Shown here: piece by piece, positions 1 to 8,713 of the stretch
Layout of the letters: each line of letters begins with the position of its first letter
Position numbering within the stretch: the first letter of the stretch is position 1
Source: Devosia sp.
Lineage (GTDB): Bacteria > Pseudomonadota > Alphaproteobacteria > Rhizobiales > Devosiaceae
Reading direction: 5' to 3'
DNA length: 64,000 nucleotides
Assembly: GCF_028290625.1 (NCBI RefSeq)
Contig: NZ_JAQGJM010000038.1
Span: 1 to 64,000, forward strand
Notes under the pieces: model-generated
The model's database searches: none
Seen by the model: only the letters and a program-made list of their open reading frames with translations
Told to the model about the DNA's origin: nothing
Program-made: the position numbers and the translations under genes

Positions 1-22
1 TTTTTTCGCGATTTGTGAGCGC

Positions 23-1078
23 TTAGCTCAACCCGAGCATCTTGCGGTTGGCGGCTTTGTCGGTGCCGGCCGCGGCGAAATCGTCGAACGCCTTTTCCGT
101 CACGCGGATGATGTGGGCGGCGATGAATTCGGCGCCTTCGCGGGCACCGTCCTCGGGGTGCTTGATGGCGCATTCCCATTCGAGCACGGCCCAGCCGGCA
201 AAATCATATTGTGCCATCTTGGAGAAAACGGAGGCGAAATCGACTTGGCCGTCGCCAAGCGAGCGGAAGCGCCCTGCCCGGTTGATCCAGCTCTGGTAGC
301 CGCCATAAACCCCCTGGCGGCCGGTCGGATTGAACTCGGCGTCCTTGACGTGGAACATCTTGATGCGCTCGTGATAGATGTCGATGTAGTCAAGATAATC
401 GAGCTGCTGCAGCACGAAGTGGCTGGGATCATAGAGCAGGTTGGCGCGCGGGTGGTTGTTCACGCGCTCGAGGAACATCTCGTAGGTGACGCCGTCGTGC
501 AGGTCTTCGCCGGGATGGATTTCGTAGCAGAGATCGACGCCGTTCTCGTCCATGGCATTGAGGATCGGGGTCCAGCGACGCGCTAATTCATCGAAGGCTT
601 CTTCGACCAGGCCTGCCGGACGCTGCGGGAACGGATAGAGGAACGGCCAGGCCAGCGCGCCCGAAAAGGTCGCGTGTTCGGTCAGGCCCAGGTTTTTGGA
701 GGCCTTGGCAGCCCACATCAATTGCTGCACCGCCCATTCCTGGCGGGCCTTGGGATTGCCATGTACGGATGCCGGGGCGAAGCCATCCAGCATAGTGTCA
801 TAGACCGGGTGGGCGGCAACGAGCTGGCCCTGCAAATGGGTCGATAGCTCGGTGATGGCGATGCCGTGCTTGGCGGCGGTGCCGACCAATTCGTCGGCAT
901 AGGTCTTGGAGGTGGCGGCCTTTTCCAAGTCGATCAGGCTGCCGACCCAGGTCGGGATCTGCACGCCCTTGTAGCCGTAATTGGCGGCCCAGCCGCAGAT
1001 GGCGTCGAAGGAATTGAATGGTGCCGCGTCGCCGGCGAACTGGGCCAAAAAGATCGCGGGCCCCTTGATGGTGCGCAT
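23..1078 (-). CDS. Sugar phosphate isomerase/epimerase (xylose isomerase-like TIM barrel)
   Basis: A 351-residue cytosolic protein of the AP-endonuclease-2/xylose isomerase-like TIM-barrel family, whose members isomerise or epimerise sugars, keto-inositols and similar polyols using a divalent metal. The expected metal-ligand segments are visible: CYEIHPGE, LLYDPSH, MFHVKD and VLEWE. The start is supported by AGAGGAG a few bases upstream on the minus strand. It is the last visible gene of the minus-strand operon that begins with the substrate-binding protein at 8488, and follows the Gfo/Idh/MocA gene after a 139-base gap that contains a hairpin. The exact substrate is not deducible. Confidence 0.85.
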   Translation of the reverse strand: MRTIKGPAIFLAQFAGDAAPFNSFDAICGWAANYGYKGVQIPTWVGSLIDLEKAATSKTYADELVGTAAKHGIAITELSTHLQGQLVAAHPVYDTMLDGFAPASVHGNPKARQEWAVQQLMWAAKASKNLGLTEHATFSGALAWPFLYPFPQRPAGLVEEAFDELARRWTPILNAMDENGVDLCYEIHPGEDLHDGVTYEMFLERVNNHPRANLLYDPSHFVLQQLDYLDYIDIYHERIKMFHVKDAEFNPTGRQGVYGGYQSWINRAGRFRSLGDGQVDFASVFSKMAQYDFAGWAVLEWECAIKHPEDGAREGAEFIAAHIIRVTEKAFDDFAAAGTDKAANRKMLGLS

Positions 1079-1134
1079 GTCGTTTCTCCTCTGTCGGCGC
1101 TTGGCGCCAAGTCTTCTGTTGCCGCTTCATGGAA

Positions 1135-1158
1135 CAGGCGGCGAATGACCGCCGCCTG
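1135..1158. repeat. Intercistronic hairpin in the sugar operon
   Basis: CAGGCGGC and GCCGCCTG form a perfect 8-bp stem around an 8-base loop, between the Idh-type gene and the last isomerase gene. No clear U-run follows on the minus strand, so an mRNA-stability or partial-attenuation role is more likely than full termination. Confidence 0.5.
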
Positions 1159-1217
1159 CTCATTATTTCAGTCTCAATCTTGACTGGCACACAGCGCCTG
1201 TCAATGAGGTACGCACA

Positions 1218-2363
1218 TCAAGCCCGCAGCAAAGCCCGGGCTTCATCGGGACCGAGGGCCGCAGGGCGCTCGCACGTGGTCGAAAGCGTCACCACCTGGC
1301 CGATTTCGCCGGCCTTGAGGATCGACGCCATAACGTCGATGGCATGCAGCGCAACGTCGATCGAGCAGCGGGCCGCATGGCCGGTTTCGATCGACATCAT
1401 CATGTCCGACAGGCCCGCATTGCGGTAGTTGGCGCGCGGATTGGGCTTGTCGAGTTCCTGATTGGCGATACCGAACGGATGGTCCCACGGGGTAACCGTG
1501 GTCTTGGCGCCTTCACGGTCGGCGGTGATGACATCGCCGTTGAAGAAGTTGGGATCGGGCACATAGACCGAGCCCTCGGTGCCATAAAGTTCGATATTGT
1601 GGTGGCCGTGGCTGAACACGTCCCAGCTCGCGCCCAGGGTAACGATGGCGCCGGTGTGGAATTCGAGCACTGCGTGGATCGTGGTCGGCGTGCCGACCTT
1701 GATCTTGGTGCCAACCAGCGGCGAAGTCGGGGTAGAGATGGTGCGTTCAGGATTGGCCATACCGGTGAAGGCGGTCACCCGCTTGATCGGCCCGATCAGG
1801 CTGATCAGGTCGGTGATGTAGTAGGGGCCGAGATCGAGGATCGGGCCGCCGCCAACCTGGAAGAAGAAGTCCGGATTGGGGTGCCAGTGTTCCATGCCGC
1901 GCGACAGCACGTGCATGGTGCCCGAAGTGATGCGGCCGACCTTGCCGCTATCGATGATCGAGCGCGCCTGCTGATGCGCGCCGCCGAGGAAGGTGTCCGG
2001 CGCGGAGCCGATCTTGAGGCCGGCCGCGTCGGCCTGCTTCTTGAGCGCCTTGCCCTCTTCGACGTCGAGCACGAACGGCTTTTCGGAATAGGCATGCTTG
2101 CCGGCCGAAAGGATATCGCGCGACACCGAATAGTGGGTCGAGGGGATGGTCAGGTTGACGATCACGTCGACTTCGCTGTTTTTCAGCAGCTCGTCGGGCG
2201 TCTGCGCCTTGACGTTGTATTCAGCAGCGCGCGCCTGGGCGGCGGCCGGGACGATATCGGCGATGGCGCGCACTTCAAGGTTCTTGAACAGCGGCGCGAG
2301 ACGCAGATAGGCGCCCGAAATATTGCCGGCACCCATGATGCCGACGCCATAAGTCTTGGCCAT
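1218..2363 (-). CDS. Gfo/Idh/MocA family NAD(P)-dependent oxidoreductase
   Basis: A 381-residue cytosolic dehydrogenase. The N-terminal Rossmann fold shows GIMGAGNIS near residues 8-16 and the family EKP motif (YSEKPF) near residue 95. The C-terminal alpha/beta domain is of the usual length. Such enzymes oxidise a hydroxyl of a sugar, inositol or amino-sugar with NAD(P). GGAG lies shortly upstream of the ATG. The gene directly abuts the upstream isomerase gene (stop at 2365), indicating translational coupling. With the flanking isomerases it suggests oxidation to a keto-sugar followed by isomerisation or epimerisation. The substrate is unknown. Confidence 0.88.
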   Translation of the reverse strand: MAKTYGVGIMGAGNISGAYLRLAPLFKNLEVRAIADIVPAAAQARAAEYNVKAQTPDELLKNSEVDVIVNLTIPSTHYSVSRDILSAGKHAYSEKPFVLDVEEGKALKKQADAAGLKIGSAPDTFLGGAHQQARSIIDSGKVGRITSGTMHVLSRGMEHWHPNPDFFFQVGGGPILDLGPYYITDLISLIGPIKRVTAFTGMANPERTISTPTSPLVGTKIKVGTPTTIHAVLEFHTGAIVTLGASWDVFSHGHHNIELYGTEGSVYVPDPNFFNGDVITADREGAKTTVTPWDHPFGIANQELDKPNPRANYRNAGLSDMMMSIETGHAARCSIDVALHAIDVMASILKAGEIGQVVTLSTTCERPAALGPDEARALLRA

Positions 2364-2364
2364 G

Positions 2365-3147
2365 TTAGACTCCGAAAGAATTGACGGTCGCGATGGACCG
2401 AGTGGCGAAGCGGGTGAGATCGTTTGGATTGTCGTGCTCGGCCACGAAGTAGCGCGCGGCGGTCTTGGCCTTGACGTGGTTCAGCAGGTCCTTCCACGGC
2501 AGCGTGCCATGGCCGACGTCTGCCCAACCGTCTTCATCGAGGTTCTGGCCGGCCGGAGCGATGTCCTTAACGTGGACGGCGACGATGCGCTTGCCGAACT
2601 TTTCCAGCCAGGCGAAGGCGTCGGCCTTGCCGCGATAGATCCACGCGATATCGGCTTCGGTGTAGATGTCGGGCGCCGCTTCGAGCAGCACGTCCATCGG
2701 GTAGCGACCATCCGGCAGCATGGCGAATTCGAAATCGTGGTTGTGGTAGCCGAAGGTGATTCCGGCCTTGGTAAAGGGTGCCGAAATGTTAGCAAGACGC
2801 TCACCAAAAGCCTGCCAACCGGCCACATCGGTGGGGCGTTGATCGGGCGACAGCCAGGGGCACATGAACACCGTGGTGCCCAGCGCTTCGTTAATGGCCA
2901 AAGCGCGGTCGGGCTGCTCGAGCAGGTCGAGACCCACATGGGCGGTCGGCATGGTTAGGCCATTGGCATCGAGCTTGGCCTTGAGGCCCGGCAGGTCGCC
3001 ATAGAGGCCGCCCAGGCCGCCATCGGTGGAGGCGTAATCGAGGCCGCCGTAGCCTTCGACATATTTGTAGCCGGCATCGGCGACGGTTTTCAGCACCTGA
3101 TCAAGCGGGTAATTGCGCCCGCTGAACATCTGGAACGACATATCCAT
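2365..3147 (-). CDS. Sugar phosphate isomerase/epimerase, paralog A
   Basis: A 260-residue xylose isomerase-like TIM barrel. Visible family segments are FGYHNHDFEF, IVAVHVKD and FVAEHDNP, which supply the metal-site His and acidic residues. The N-terminus (SFQMFSGRNYPLDQVL, then VEGYGGL) closely matches that of the next gene upstream (SFQLYSARNFPPIDTVL, VEGYGGL), so the two look like a tandem duplication. The start is supported by AGGACC upstream. It lies within the sugar operon between its paralog and the Gfo/Idh/MocA gene. Confidence 0.85.
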   Translation of the reverse strand: MDMSFQMFSGRNYPLDQVLKTVADAGYKYVEGYGGLDYASTDGGLGGLYGDLPGLKAKLDANGLTMPTAHVGLDLLEQPDRALAINEALGTTVFMCPWLSPDQRPTDVAGWQAFGERLANISAPFTKAGITFGYHNHDFEFAMLPDGRYPMDVLLEAAPDIYTEADIAWIYRGKADAFAWLEKFGKRIVAVHVKDIAPAGQNLDEDGWADVGHGTLPWKDLLNHVKAKTAARYFVAEHDNPNDLTRFATRSIATVNSFGV

Positions 3148-3175
3148 AATTTTTGGTCCTTATAGGTTGGCCTCT

Positions 3176-3274
3176 GAGCATGATCCGGAAAAGTGGCTAC
3201 CGGTTTTCCGAAAACATCATGCTCTAACAAAGAGATAGAGCTTGATGATAACTCGAAGAGAAATCATCACGCTC
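3176..3274. repeat. Rhizobiales-type palindromic intergenic element (RIME-like)
   Basis: GAGCATGAT-CCGGAAAA and its partner TTTTCCG-(aaaac)-ATCATGCTC form one palindrome. It is followed by AACAAAGAGATAGAGC and a second palindrome, GAGC(tt)GATGAT with ATCATC(ac)GCTC. The module order strongly resembles the intergenic mosaic repeats I know from rhizobial genomes. It fills the gap between the two paralogous isomerase genes and may fold in the operon mRNA. Confidence 0.7.
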
Positions 3275-3288
3275 CAGGGGAAGTCCGC

Positions 3289-4038
3289 TTACTTCCAGCT
3301 CTTCCACGCATCCATACTGCGCGTGGCGAAGCGGTCGACATCCGACGGGTTGTCGTGTTCGGCGACGAAATACTGGGCGCGGGTCTTGGCACGGATGGTG
3401 CCGATCAGCGCAGACCAGCCCATGGTGCCCTGCCCCGGATCGGCCCAGCCGTCTTCGTCCTCGGCGACGCCGGCGGGCGCGATGTCCTTGACGTGGACGG
3501 CGGTGATGCGCTGGCCATAGGCGTCGAACCACTTCTGCGGGTCGTTCTCGCCACGCACGATCCAGGCGACGTCGGCCTCCCACTCGATATCCGTGGCGGT
3601 ATCGAGGATGATGTTCATCGGCAGCTTGCCGGTTTCGGTGGGCCAGAATTCAAAATGGTGATTGTGCCAGCCAAAGCCGAGGCCGGCCTTCTTGTAGGTC
3701 ACGGCCAGCTCAGCCAGCGTTTCGGCCAATTGCACCCAGCCGGCTTCAGGCTGCTTGCGCTGGTCCTGCGGAATGGCCGGGCAGAACACGGTCTTGATGC
3801 CGAGCGTCTCAGCGGTCTTGAGCGTGGTCGAGGTGTCCTTGAGCATATCGAGGCCGAAATGGCCGGTCGGCATGGTCAGCCCATTGGCCTTGAGCGAAGC
3901 GGCCAGAGTGGCGGCGTCGGCATAAAGCCCGCCATAGCCTTCCACCTGCCCGTAGCCCAGCGATTTGAGCTTGGCGAGGACGGTATCAATGGGCGGGAAA
4001 TTGCGGGCGCTGTAGAGCTGGAAAGACAGTTCGGTCAC
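3289..4038 (-). CDS. Sugar phosphate isomerase/epimerase, paralog B
   Basis: A xylose isomerase-like TIM barrel of 249 residues if it begins at the GTG at 4038. That start aligns with the paralog's N-terminus and has GAGG 8 bases upstream. The open frame extends to 4092, with ATGs at 4092 and 4062. Motifs include FGWHNHHFEFW, ITAVHVKD and FVAEHDNP. It is a probable tandem duplicate of the downstream isomerase, separated from it by a palindromic repeat. It follows the ABC ATPase gene and should act on an imported sugar or cyclitol derivative. Confidence 0.83.
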   Translation of the reverse strand: MTELSFQLYSARNFPPIDTVLAKLKSLGYGQVEGYGGLYADAATLAASLKANGLTMPTGHFGLDMLKDTSTTLKTAETLGIKTVFCPAIPQDQRKQPEAGWVQLAETLAELAVTYKKAGLGFGWHNHHFEFWPTETGKLPMNIILDTATDIEWEADVAWIVRGENDPQKWFDAYGQRITAVHVKDIAPAGVAEDEDGWADPGQGTMGWSALIGTIRAKTRAQYFVAEHDNPSDVDRFATRSMDAWKSWK

Positions 4039-4172
4039 TTTTGGCCTCAGATTAACGTTCATACGAAGATCAATACCACTGAGATAGCGCATTCGTCATG
4101 CGCCATCGCGCCAGTTCGACAGGTCAGTTGCTTGAAAAGTAACATTGGCCGTGGCTTTGCCGGCGAAGTGGC

Positions 4173-4194
4173 TGCCGGCGCCTGAGCGCCGGCA
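4173..4194. repeat. Intercistronic hairpin
   Basis: TGCCGGCGC and GCGCCGGCA form a 9-bp perfect stem with loop CTGA, between the ABC ATPase gene and the isomerase genes. There is no U-run. It could separate transporter and enzyme expression by mRNA processing or partial termination. Confidence 0.5.
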
Positions 4195-4203
4195 AACTCG
4201 AAA

Positions 4204-5292
4204 TCAAATGCGGTTGGTGGTCTCGGCGTTAAAGATAGAACCGCGCGCGGGATCGAAGCCGATTAGGATCTTCTGGCCGCTCGTGATCACGACATCGCTG
4301 TCGCAGCGGAAGGTCACGGCTTTGCCCGCGATCTTGGTCCAGGCCAGGGTGTCGGAGCCCATCGGTTCGACGATTTCGATTTCGACTTCCTGGGTGAACG
4401 GCTTGGACTTGGCGTCCTCGCCGATCAGGATGTGCTCCGGGCGGACGCCCAGAACGGCCTTGGTCGAGCCGCTGACCGGGGTCTCGAAGGCGTAGGTACC
4501 CACCGGAACGACAGTGCCGTCATCGGCAACGAAGGTCTGGTTGGCGGGATTGAGCGTACCTTCGAGGAAGTTCATCGAGGGCGAGCCGATGAAACCAGCC
4601 ACATAGAGATTGACCGGCCTGTTGTAGATGGTGTGCGGGTCAGCCAATTGCTGGATCGTGCCATTCTTCATGATAGCGATGCGATCCGCCAGCGTCAGCG
4701 CCTCGATCTGGTCGTGGGTGACGTAGATCATGGTGTTCTTGAGGCGATGATGCAGCCGCTTGATTTCGACGCGGAGGTCGCTCCGGAGCTTGGCGTCGAG
4801 ATTGGACAGCGGCTCATCGAACAGGAACACGTCCACATCGCGCACCAAAGCGCGGCCAATGGCGACGCGCTGGCGTTGTCCGCCCGACAGGTTGGCGGGC
4901 TTGCGACCCAGCAGCGGCTGAATCTGCAGGATTTCGGCGGCGCGATTGACGCGCTGTTCAATCTCCGCCTTGGGCATGCCGGAGACGCGCAGGCCGAACG
5001 ACAAGTTCCGCTCCACCGTCATCTGCGGGTAAAGCGCATAGGACTGGAACACCATGCCGATGCCGCGATCCTTGGGCTCGGCCCAGGTCACGTTCTTGCC
5101 GCCGATGAAAATCTGCCCTTCGCTGACGTCGAGCAGGCCGGCAATGCAGTTCAGCAGTGTCGACTTGCCACAGCCGGAGGGCCCCAGCAGCACGATGAAC
5201 TCACCTTTGGCGACTTCCAGATCGAGCGACTGCAGCACTTTGACGCTGCCGAAATCGAGCGACAGATCTCTGATTGAAACACTGGATTCCAT
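4204..5292 (-). CDS. Carbohydrate ABC transporter ATP-binding protein (MalK/UgpC type)
   Basis: A 362-residue cytoplasmic ATPase that powers the importer encoded just upstream. Walker A (GPSGCGKST) lies near residues 37-45, the signature is LSGGQRQR, and Walker B leads into FLFDEPLSNLD. The H-loop is YVTHD. A C-terminal TOBE/OB regulatory region after about residue 240 gives the length typical of MalK/UgpC ATPases. Four bases separate its start from the permease stop. MalK-type ATPases sometimes serve several importers, but its position makes the neighbouring permeases its likely partners. Confidence 0.93.
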   Translation of the reverse strand: MESSVSIRDLSLDFGSVKVLQSLDLEVAKGEFIVLLGPSGCGKSTLLNCIAGLLDVSEGQIFIGGKNVTWAEPKDRGIGMVFQSYALYPQMTVERNLSFGLRVSGMPKAEIEQRVNRAAEILQIQPLLGRKPANLSGGQRQRVAIGRALVRDVDVFLFDEPLSNLDAKLRSDLRVEIKRLHHRLKNTMIYVTHDQIEALTLADRIAIMKNGTIQQLADPHTIYNRPVNLYVAGFIGSPSMNFLEGTLNPANQTFVADDGTVVPVGTYAFETPVSGSTKAVLGVRPEHILIGEDAKSKPFTQEVEIEIVEPMGSDTLAWTKIAGKAVTFRCDSDVVITSGQKILIGFDPARGSIFNAETTNRI

Positions 5293-5296
5293 AATT

Positions 5297-6190
5297 CTAA
5301 CCCTTCACCGCGCCGGCAGCGATGCCGCGGACGAACCATTTTCCCGAGATGAAATAGACCGCCAGGGGCACGAGGCCCGTCAGGATGGTTGCGGCCATGT
5401 TGACGTTGTATTCCTTCACGCCCTGCGTGGAGTTGACGATATTGTTGAGCTGCACGGTCATCGGATAATTCTGGTTGCCGGCGAAGATGACGCCGAACAG
5501 GAAGTCGTTCCAGATACCGGTGATCTGCAGGATCATCGCCACCACGAAGATCGGCAGCGACATTGGCACCATGATCTGGATGAAAATGCGCCAGAACCCT
5601 GCCCCGTCGACCCGCGCCGCCTTGAACAGTTCAGGTGGCAGCGAGGCGAAGTAGTTGCGGAACAGCAGCGTCAGGATCGGCATGCCGAAAACGGTATGGA
5701 TCAGGATCACGCCCTGCAGGGTCGAGAACATATGCAGTTCGCGCAGGATGATCACGAGCGGATAGAGCATCACCTGGTAGGGTATGAACGAGCCGAACAG
5801 CAGGATGACGAAGAAAACCTCAGAACCCTTGAAGCGCCAATTGACCAGGGCATAGCCGTTGATCGAGGCGATCAGCACCGAGACGATGACGCTGGGAATG
5901 GTGATCTTCATCGAGTTCAGGAACCCGACCTTGAGGCCTTCGCAGTAAAGGCCGGTACAGGCGGTATCCCAGGCCTTGAACCAGGGATCGAAGGTCACCT
6001 TGATCGGCAGTGCGAAAATGTTGCCGCCACGGGCTTCATCCAGGCTCTTCAGCGACGTGACGATCATCACGTACATCGGGAACAGGTAGTAGACGGAGAT
6101 GAAGAACAGCAGCGAATAGATGATGATCTTGCGGGGGGTAAAGAACGGGCGCGGGCGCATCCCCCGGGGTTCTAGTGTATCGACAGCCAT
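5297..6190 (-). CDS. Carbohydrate ABC transporter permease (MalG family)
   Basis: A 297-residue inner-membrane permease with about six hydrophobic helices. The first lies near residues 27-48. The EAA coupling loop reads ELFKAARVDGAGFWRIFIQIMVPMS. It pairs with the MalF-type permease encoded 28 bases upstream and with the downstream ATPase. The size and a short cytoplasmic N-terminus fit the MalG/UgpE group. The substrate is probably a mono- or oligosaccharide or a polyol, judging from the co-transcribed isomerases. Confidence 0.92.
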   Translation of the reverse strand: MAVDTLEPRGMRPRPFFTPRKIIIYSLLFFISVYYLFPMYVMIVTSLKSLDEARGGNIFALPIKVTFDPWFKAWDTACTGLYCEGLKVGFLNSMKITIPSVIVSVLIASINGYALVNWRFKGSEVFFVILLFGSFIPYQVMLYPLVIILRELHMFSTLQGVILIHTVFGMPILTLLFRNYFASLPPELFKAARVDGAGFWRIFIQIMVPMSLPIFVVAMILQITGIWNDFLFGVIFAGNQNYPMTVQLNNIVNSTQGVKEYNVNMAATILTGLVPLAVYFISGKWFVRGIAAGAVKG

Positions 6191-6218
6191 GATGGCCCTC
6201 CCTTGCTGACGCGTCCGG

Positions 6219-7160
6219 TCATTTGTTTTTCTTTGGGCCGAATTCGATATAGGCCCATGGGATCAGGATGATCAGCACAGTCACCAGCATCATGGTCGAC
6301 GCGGCCAGACCCTGGCCGAGATTGCCGCGCGCAAACATGTAGTCGTAAACGTATTTCGCGGGGACGTCGGAGGCGAAGCCGGGGCCGCCCTGGGTCAAAG
6401 CCACCACCAGATCGTAGAGGCGGACAATGCCCGAGCCGACGATCACCAGCGTGGTGATGACCACGCCGCGCATCATCGGAATGACGATCTGCAGATAGGT
6501 GCGCCAGGCGGGAATGCCGTCGATGCGTGCGGCTTTCCAGATTTCCTCGTCGATGCTGCGCAGCCCTGCGAGCATCAGCACCATGACGAAGCCGGTGCCC
6601 TGCCAGAGCCCTGCGATCACTAGGCCATAGATGACGGTGTCGCTATTGGTCAGCAGGTCGAACCGGAAATTGGTGAAACCCAGGTCGAAAGCGACTTTCT
6701 GGATGCCGTAATTGGGGTTCATGATCCACTGCCACACCAGGCCCGTGACGATGAACGACAGCGCGAACGGGTAGAGAAGCACGGTGCGGAAGGTGTTTTC
6801 GAAGCGGATCTTCTGGTCCATCAGCACGGCCAGCAGGAAGCCGACCACCATGGTGAAGACCAGCGACAAGACGCCGTAAAGAGCGAGGTTTTCGGCCGAA
6901 CCAACGAAGCGCGCCGTCTTGAACAGACGCTCATACTGAGCGAAGCCGACGAATTTGCCGCTTGGGAGCGAGCCGGAGTTGGTGAAGGAGTAGATAACGC
7001 TCCAGGCGCTGCAGCCGACGAAGACCACCAGCACTGTAAGGACCATTGGCAGAGCGGCGATCTTGGCGCTCAGGTTCCTTAGGAAGATATTGTGCAGCAA
7101 GCTTGGCCGGGTGGATATTTCTTCCGGCTTGGATTGTGCCGCGAGTGTCGCCTCTGCCAT
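6219..7160 (-). CDS. Carbohydrate ABC transporter permease (MalF family)
   Basis: An inner-membrane permease of 313 residues if it begins at the ATG at 7160, which has TAAGG about 10 bases upstream. The frame is open to an ATG at 7196, but that one lies inside the hairpin after the binding-protein gene. It has about six membrane helices and the EAA loop EEIWKAARIDGIPAWRTYLQ. It forms the heterodimeric channel with the MalG-type protein encoded next. Confidence 0.91.
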   Translation of the reverse strand: MAEATLAAQSKPEEISTRPSLLHNIFLRNLSAKIAALPMVLTVLVVFVGCSAWSVIYSFTNSGSLPSGKFVGFAQYERLFKTARFVGSAENLALYGVLSLVFTMVVGFLLAVLMDQKIRFENTFRTVLLYPFALSFIVTGLVWQWIMNPNYGIQKVAFDLGFTNFRFDLLTNSDTVIYGLVIAGLWQGTGFVMVLMLAGLRSIDEEIWKAARIDGIPAWRTYLQIVIPMMRGVVITTLVIVGSGIVRLYDLVVALTQGGPGFASDVPAKYVYDYMFARGNLGQGLAASTMMLVTVLIILIPWAYIEFGPKKNK

Positions 7161-7195
7161 GGATCGATGCCTTACTTCATGCCTTATTGGAAACA

Positions 7196-7226
7196 TGGCC
7201 GGCCCGGGTATTGCCCAAGCCGGCCA
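7196..7226. repeat. Hairpin between binding-protein and permease genes
   Basis: TGGCCGGC and GCCGGCCA form an 8-bp stem, with an inner CGGG/CCC pairing. Hairpins at this place in binding-protein operons commonly protect the upstream mRNA so that the binding protein is made in excess. That role is an inference here. Confidence 0.55.
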
Positions 7227-7252
7227 CGCCTAGCCTAATGTCGAGCTACCGA

Positions 7253-8488
7253 TTACTCGGAAGCGGCAACGATATCGGCGTATTGGGCCTGCATGTCTTC
7301 CGCAGTCATGGACTTGTCGGCGAAGAATGCAAGCACGAGATCCTGCAGCTGGCCCTGAGTGTCGGAGCTGAAGGTCTGCTCGCCGGTAGGCAGGACGTTT
7401 GCCGGATCGGCCAGGATTTCGAGGCCCTTCTTCATGCAGGCATTGGCAGCGGCGAGATCAACGTCGCCACGAACCGGCATCGAGCCCTTCTTCAGGTTGA
7501 ACGCAACCTGAACTTCAGGGGAAAGCATCAGTTTGGCCAGCTCGAGCTGGGTGCGGGTGATTTCCGGATCGGTGCTCTTGGGGAAGTAGAATGCGTCACC
7601 GCCGGTATCGACGATGGCGTGCATGCCCAGACCTGGCAGGCAATCATAGTCCTTGCCGGCGACCTGGTTGGCGACGGCGAATTCACCCTGGGCCCAATCG
7701 CCCATGATGTTGCCGGCAGCCTTGCCTTCGATCACGAGCTGGGTCGCGTCGTTCCAGAGCGGAACGATGGCGCTAGTGTCGGCGGTGTCGCGGACGACGG
7801 CGAAAGCATCGACGACAGCCTTGAACTCAGGACCGCGGACCGCGTCGGCGCTCTTGTCGATATTGACCGAGCGGAACAGGTCAGGACCACCGATGGAAGC
7901 GAGCAGAACGCCCCACATGGTGTTGATCGGCCAGCCCTGGCCAATCGACATCGGGATGATGCCGGCTTCCTTGAGCTTGGGGAAATCGGCGACATATTCC
8001 GTCCAAGTGGTCGGAACGGTCATGCCGTTGTTCTCGAAAGCGGGACGCGACAGCCACAGCCACTGCTGGGAGTGGATGTTGACCGGCACGCAGTACATCT
8101 TGCCTTCGAACATGCAAGAGTCCATCAGCTTGGCCGGGCGGATCACGTCAGCCCATTTTTCGGCCGTCGCGACTTCGGTCAGGTCCTGCATCAGGCCGGC
8201 CTGGATGAGCTGCTCGGCATCGCGGCCGGTGTTCATCTGGGTGGCGCCCATCGGGTTGCCGCCGAGAATACGGCTGATGATGATCGGGTTGGCGGCATCG
8301 CCCGAACCAGCGATAGCACCGTCGATCCACTTGTCGGTGCCCGTTGCGTCGAGCGCATCGGCGAACACCTTCACGGCGGCGGCTTCGCCACCCGAAGTCC
8401 ACCAGTGCGTAACTTCAAGATCGGTAGCGTGTGCGGTACCGCACATCAAGGCAGCCGCCATCGTGGCAGCTACTGCGAACTTATTCAT
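7253..8488 (-). CDS. Carbohydrate ABC transporter substrate-binding protein
   Basis: A periplasmic binding protein of 411 residues in the extracellular solute-binding family 1 (MalE/UgpB-like). The ATG at 8488 has GGAGGA 6-7 bases upstream and gives a clean signal peptide, cleaved after about residue 21 (GTAHA). The mature protein begins TDLEVTHWWTSGGE, typical of the family. A longer frame to 8512 lacks these signals. It is the first gene of the sugar operon. Two palindromic LacI-type operators lie 96-141 bases upstream of its start. Confidence 0.92.
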   Translation of the reverse strand: MNKFAVAATMAAALMCGTAHATDLEVTHWWTSGGEAAAVKVFADALDATGTDKWIDGAIAGSGDAANPIIISRILGGNPMGATQMNTGRDAEQLIQAGLMQDLTEVATAEKWADVIRPAKLMDSCMFEGKMYCVPVNIHSQQWLWLSRPAFENNGMTVPTTWTEYVADFPKLKEAGIIPMSIGQGWPINTMWGVLLASIGGPDLFRSVNIDKSADAVRGPEFKAVVDAFAVVRDTADTSAIVPLWNDATQLVIEGKAAGNIMGDWAQGEFAVANQVAGKDYDCLPGLGMHAIVDTGGDAFYFPKSTDPEITRTQLELAKLMLSPEVQVAFNLKKGSMPVRGDVDLAAANACMKKGLEILADPANVLPTGEQTFSSDTQGQLQDLVLAFFADKSMTAEDMQAQYADIVAASE

Positions 8489-8583
8489 ATGTAGTCCTCC
8501 CAACGTCCTCATGGAGCGAAACGCTCCCGCGAAATTGCCAGCCGCAAGGTTACCTTCTTAGGAGGCATCCCCGGCTGGCCGCA

Positions 8584-8597
8584 TGTAATCGATTGCA
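8584..8597. promoter_or_regulatory. LacI-family operator, half-perfect copy
   Basis: TGTAATCGATTGCA differs at one base from the perfect palindrome 32 bp away. It lies between the binding-protein operon and the divergent lacI-type gene and is probably bound by that regulator. Confidence 0.7.
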
Positions 8598-8615
8598 TCG
8601 CAAGTTTTTTGCCAG

Positions 8616-8629
8616 TGCAATCGATTGCA
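8616..8629. promoter_or_regulatory. LacI-family operator, perfect palindrome
   Basis: TGCAATCGATTGCA is a perfect 14-bp palindrome with the central CG of LacI/GalR operators. Its centre is 32 bp, about three helical turns, from the second copy, which favours cooperative binding on one DNA face. Confidence 0.75.
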
Positions 8630-8713
8630 TGAGTTTCAAACACTTCTTGCGGTCGTGTCAAGATCGATTTAGACCGTTTGCGTTGCTGACGGCCTGAGGG
8701 GGTGCTGCCAGGC

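Noticed and set aside
1344..2384. A 346-codon plus-strand frame opposite the Gfo/Idh/MocA gene
   Set aside because: Asp/Arg-rich shadow frame with no motif; the minus gene has Rossmann and EKP motifs.
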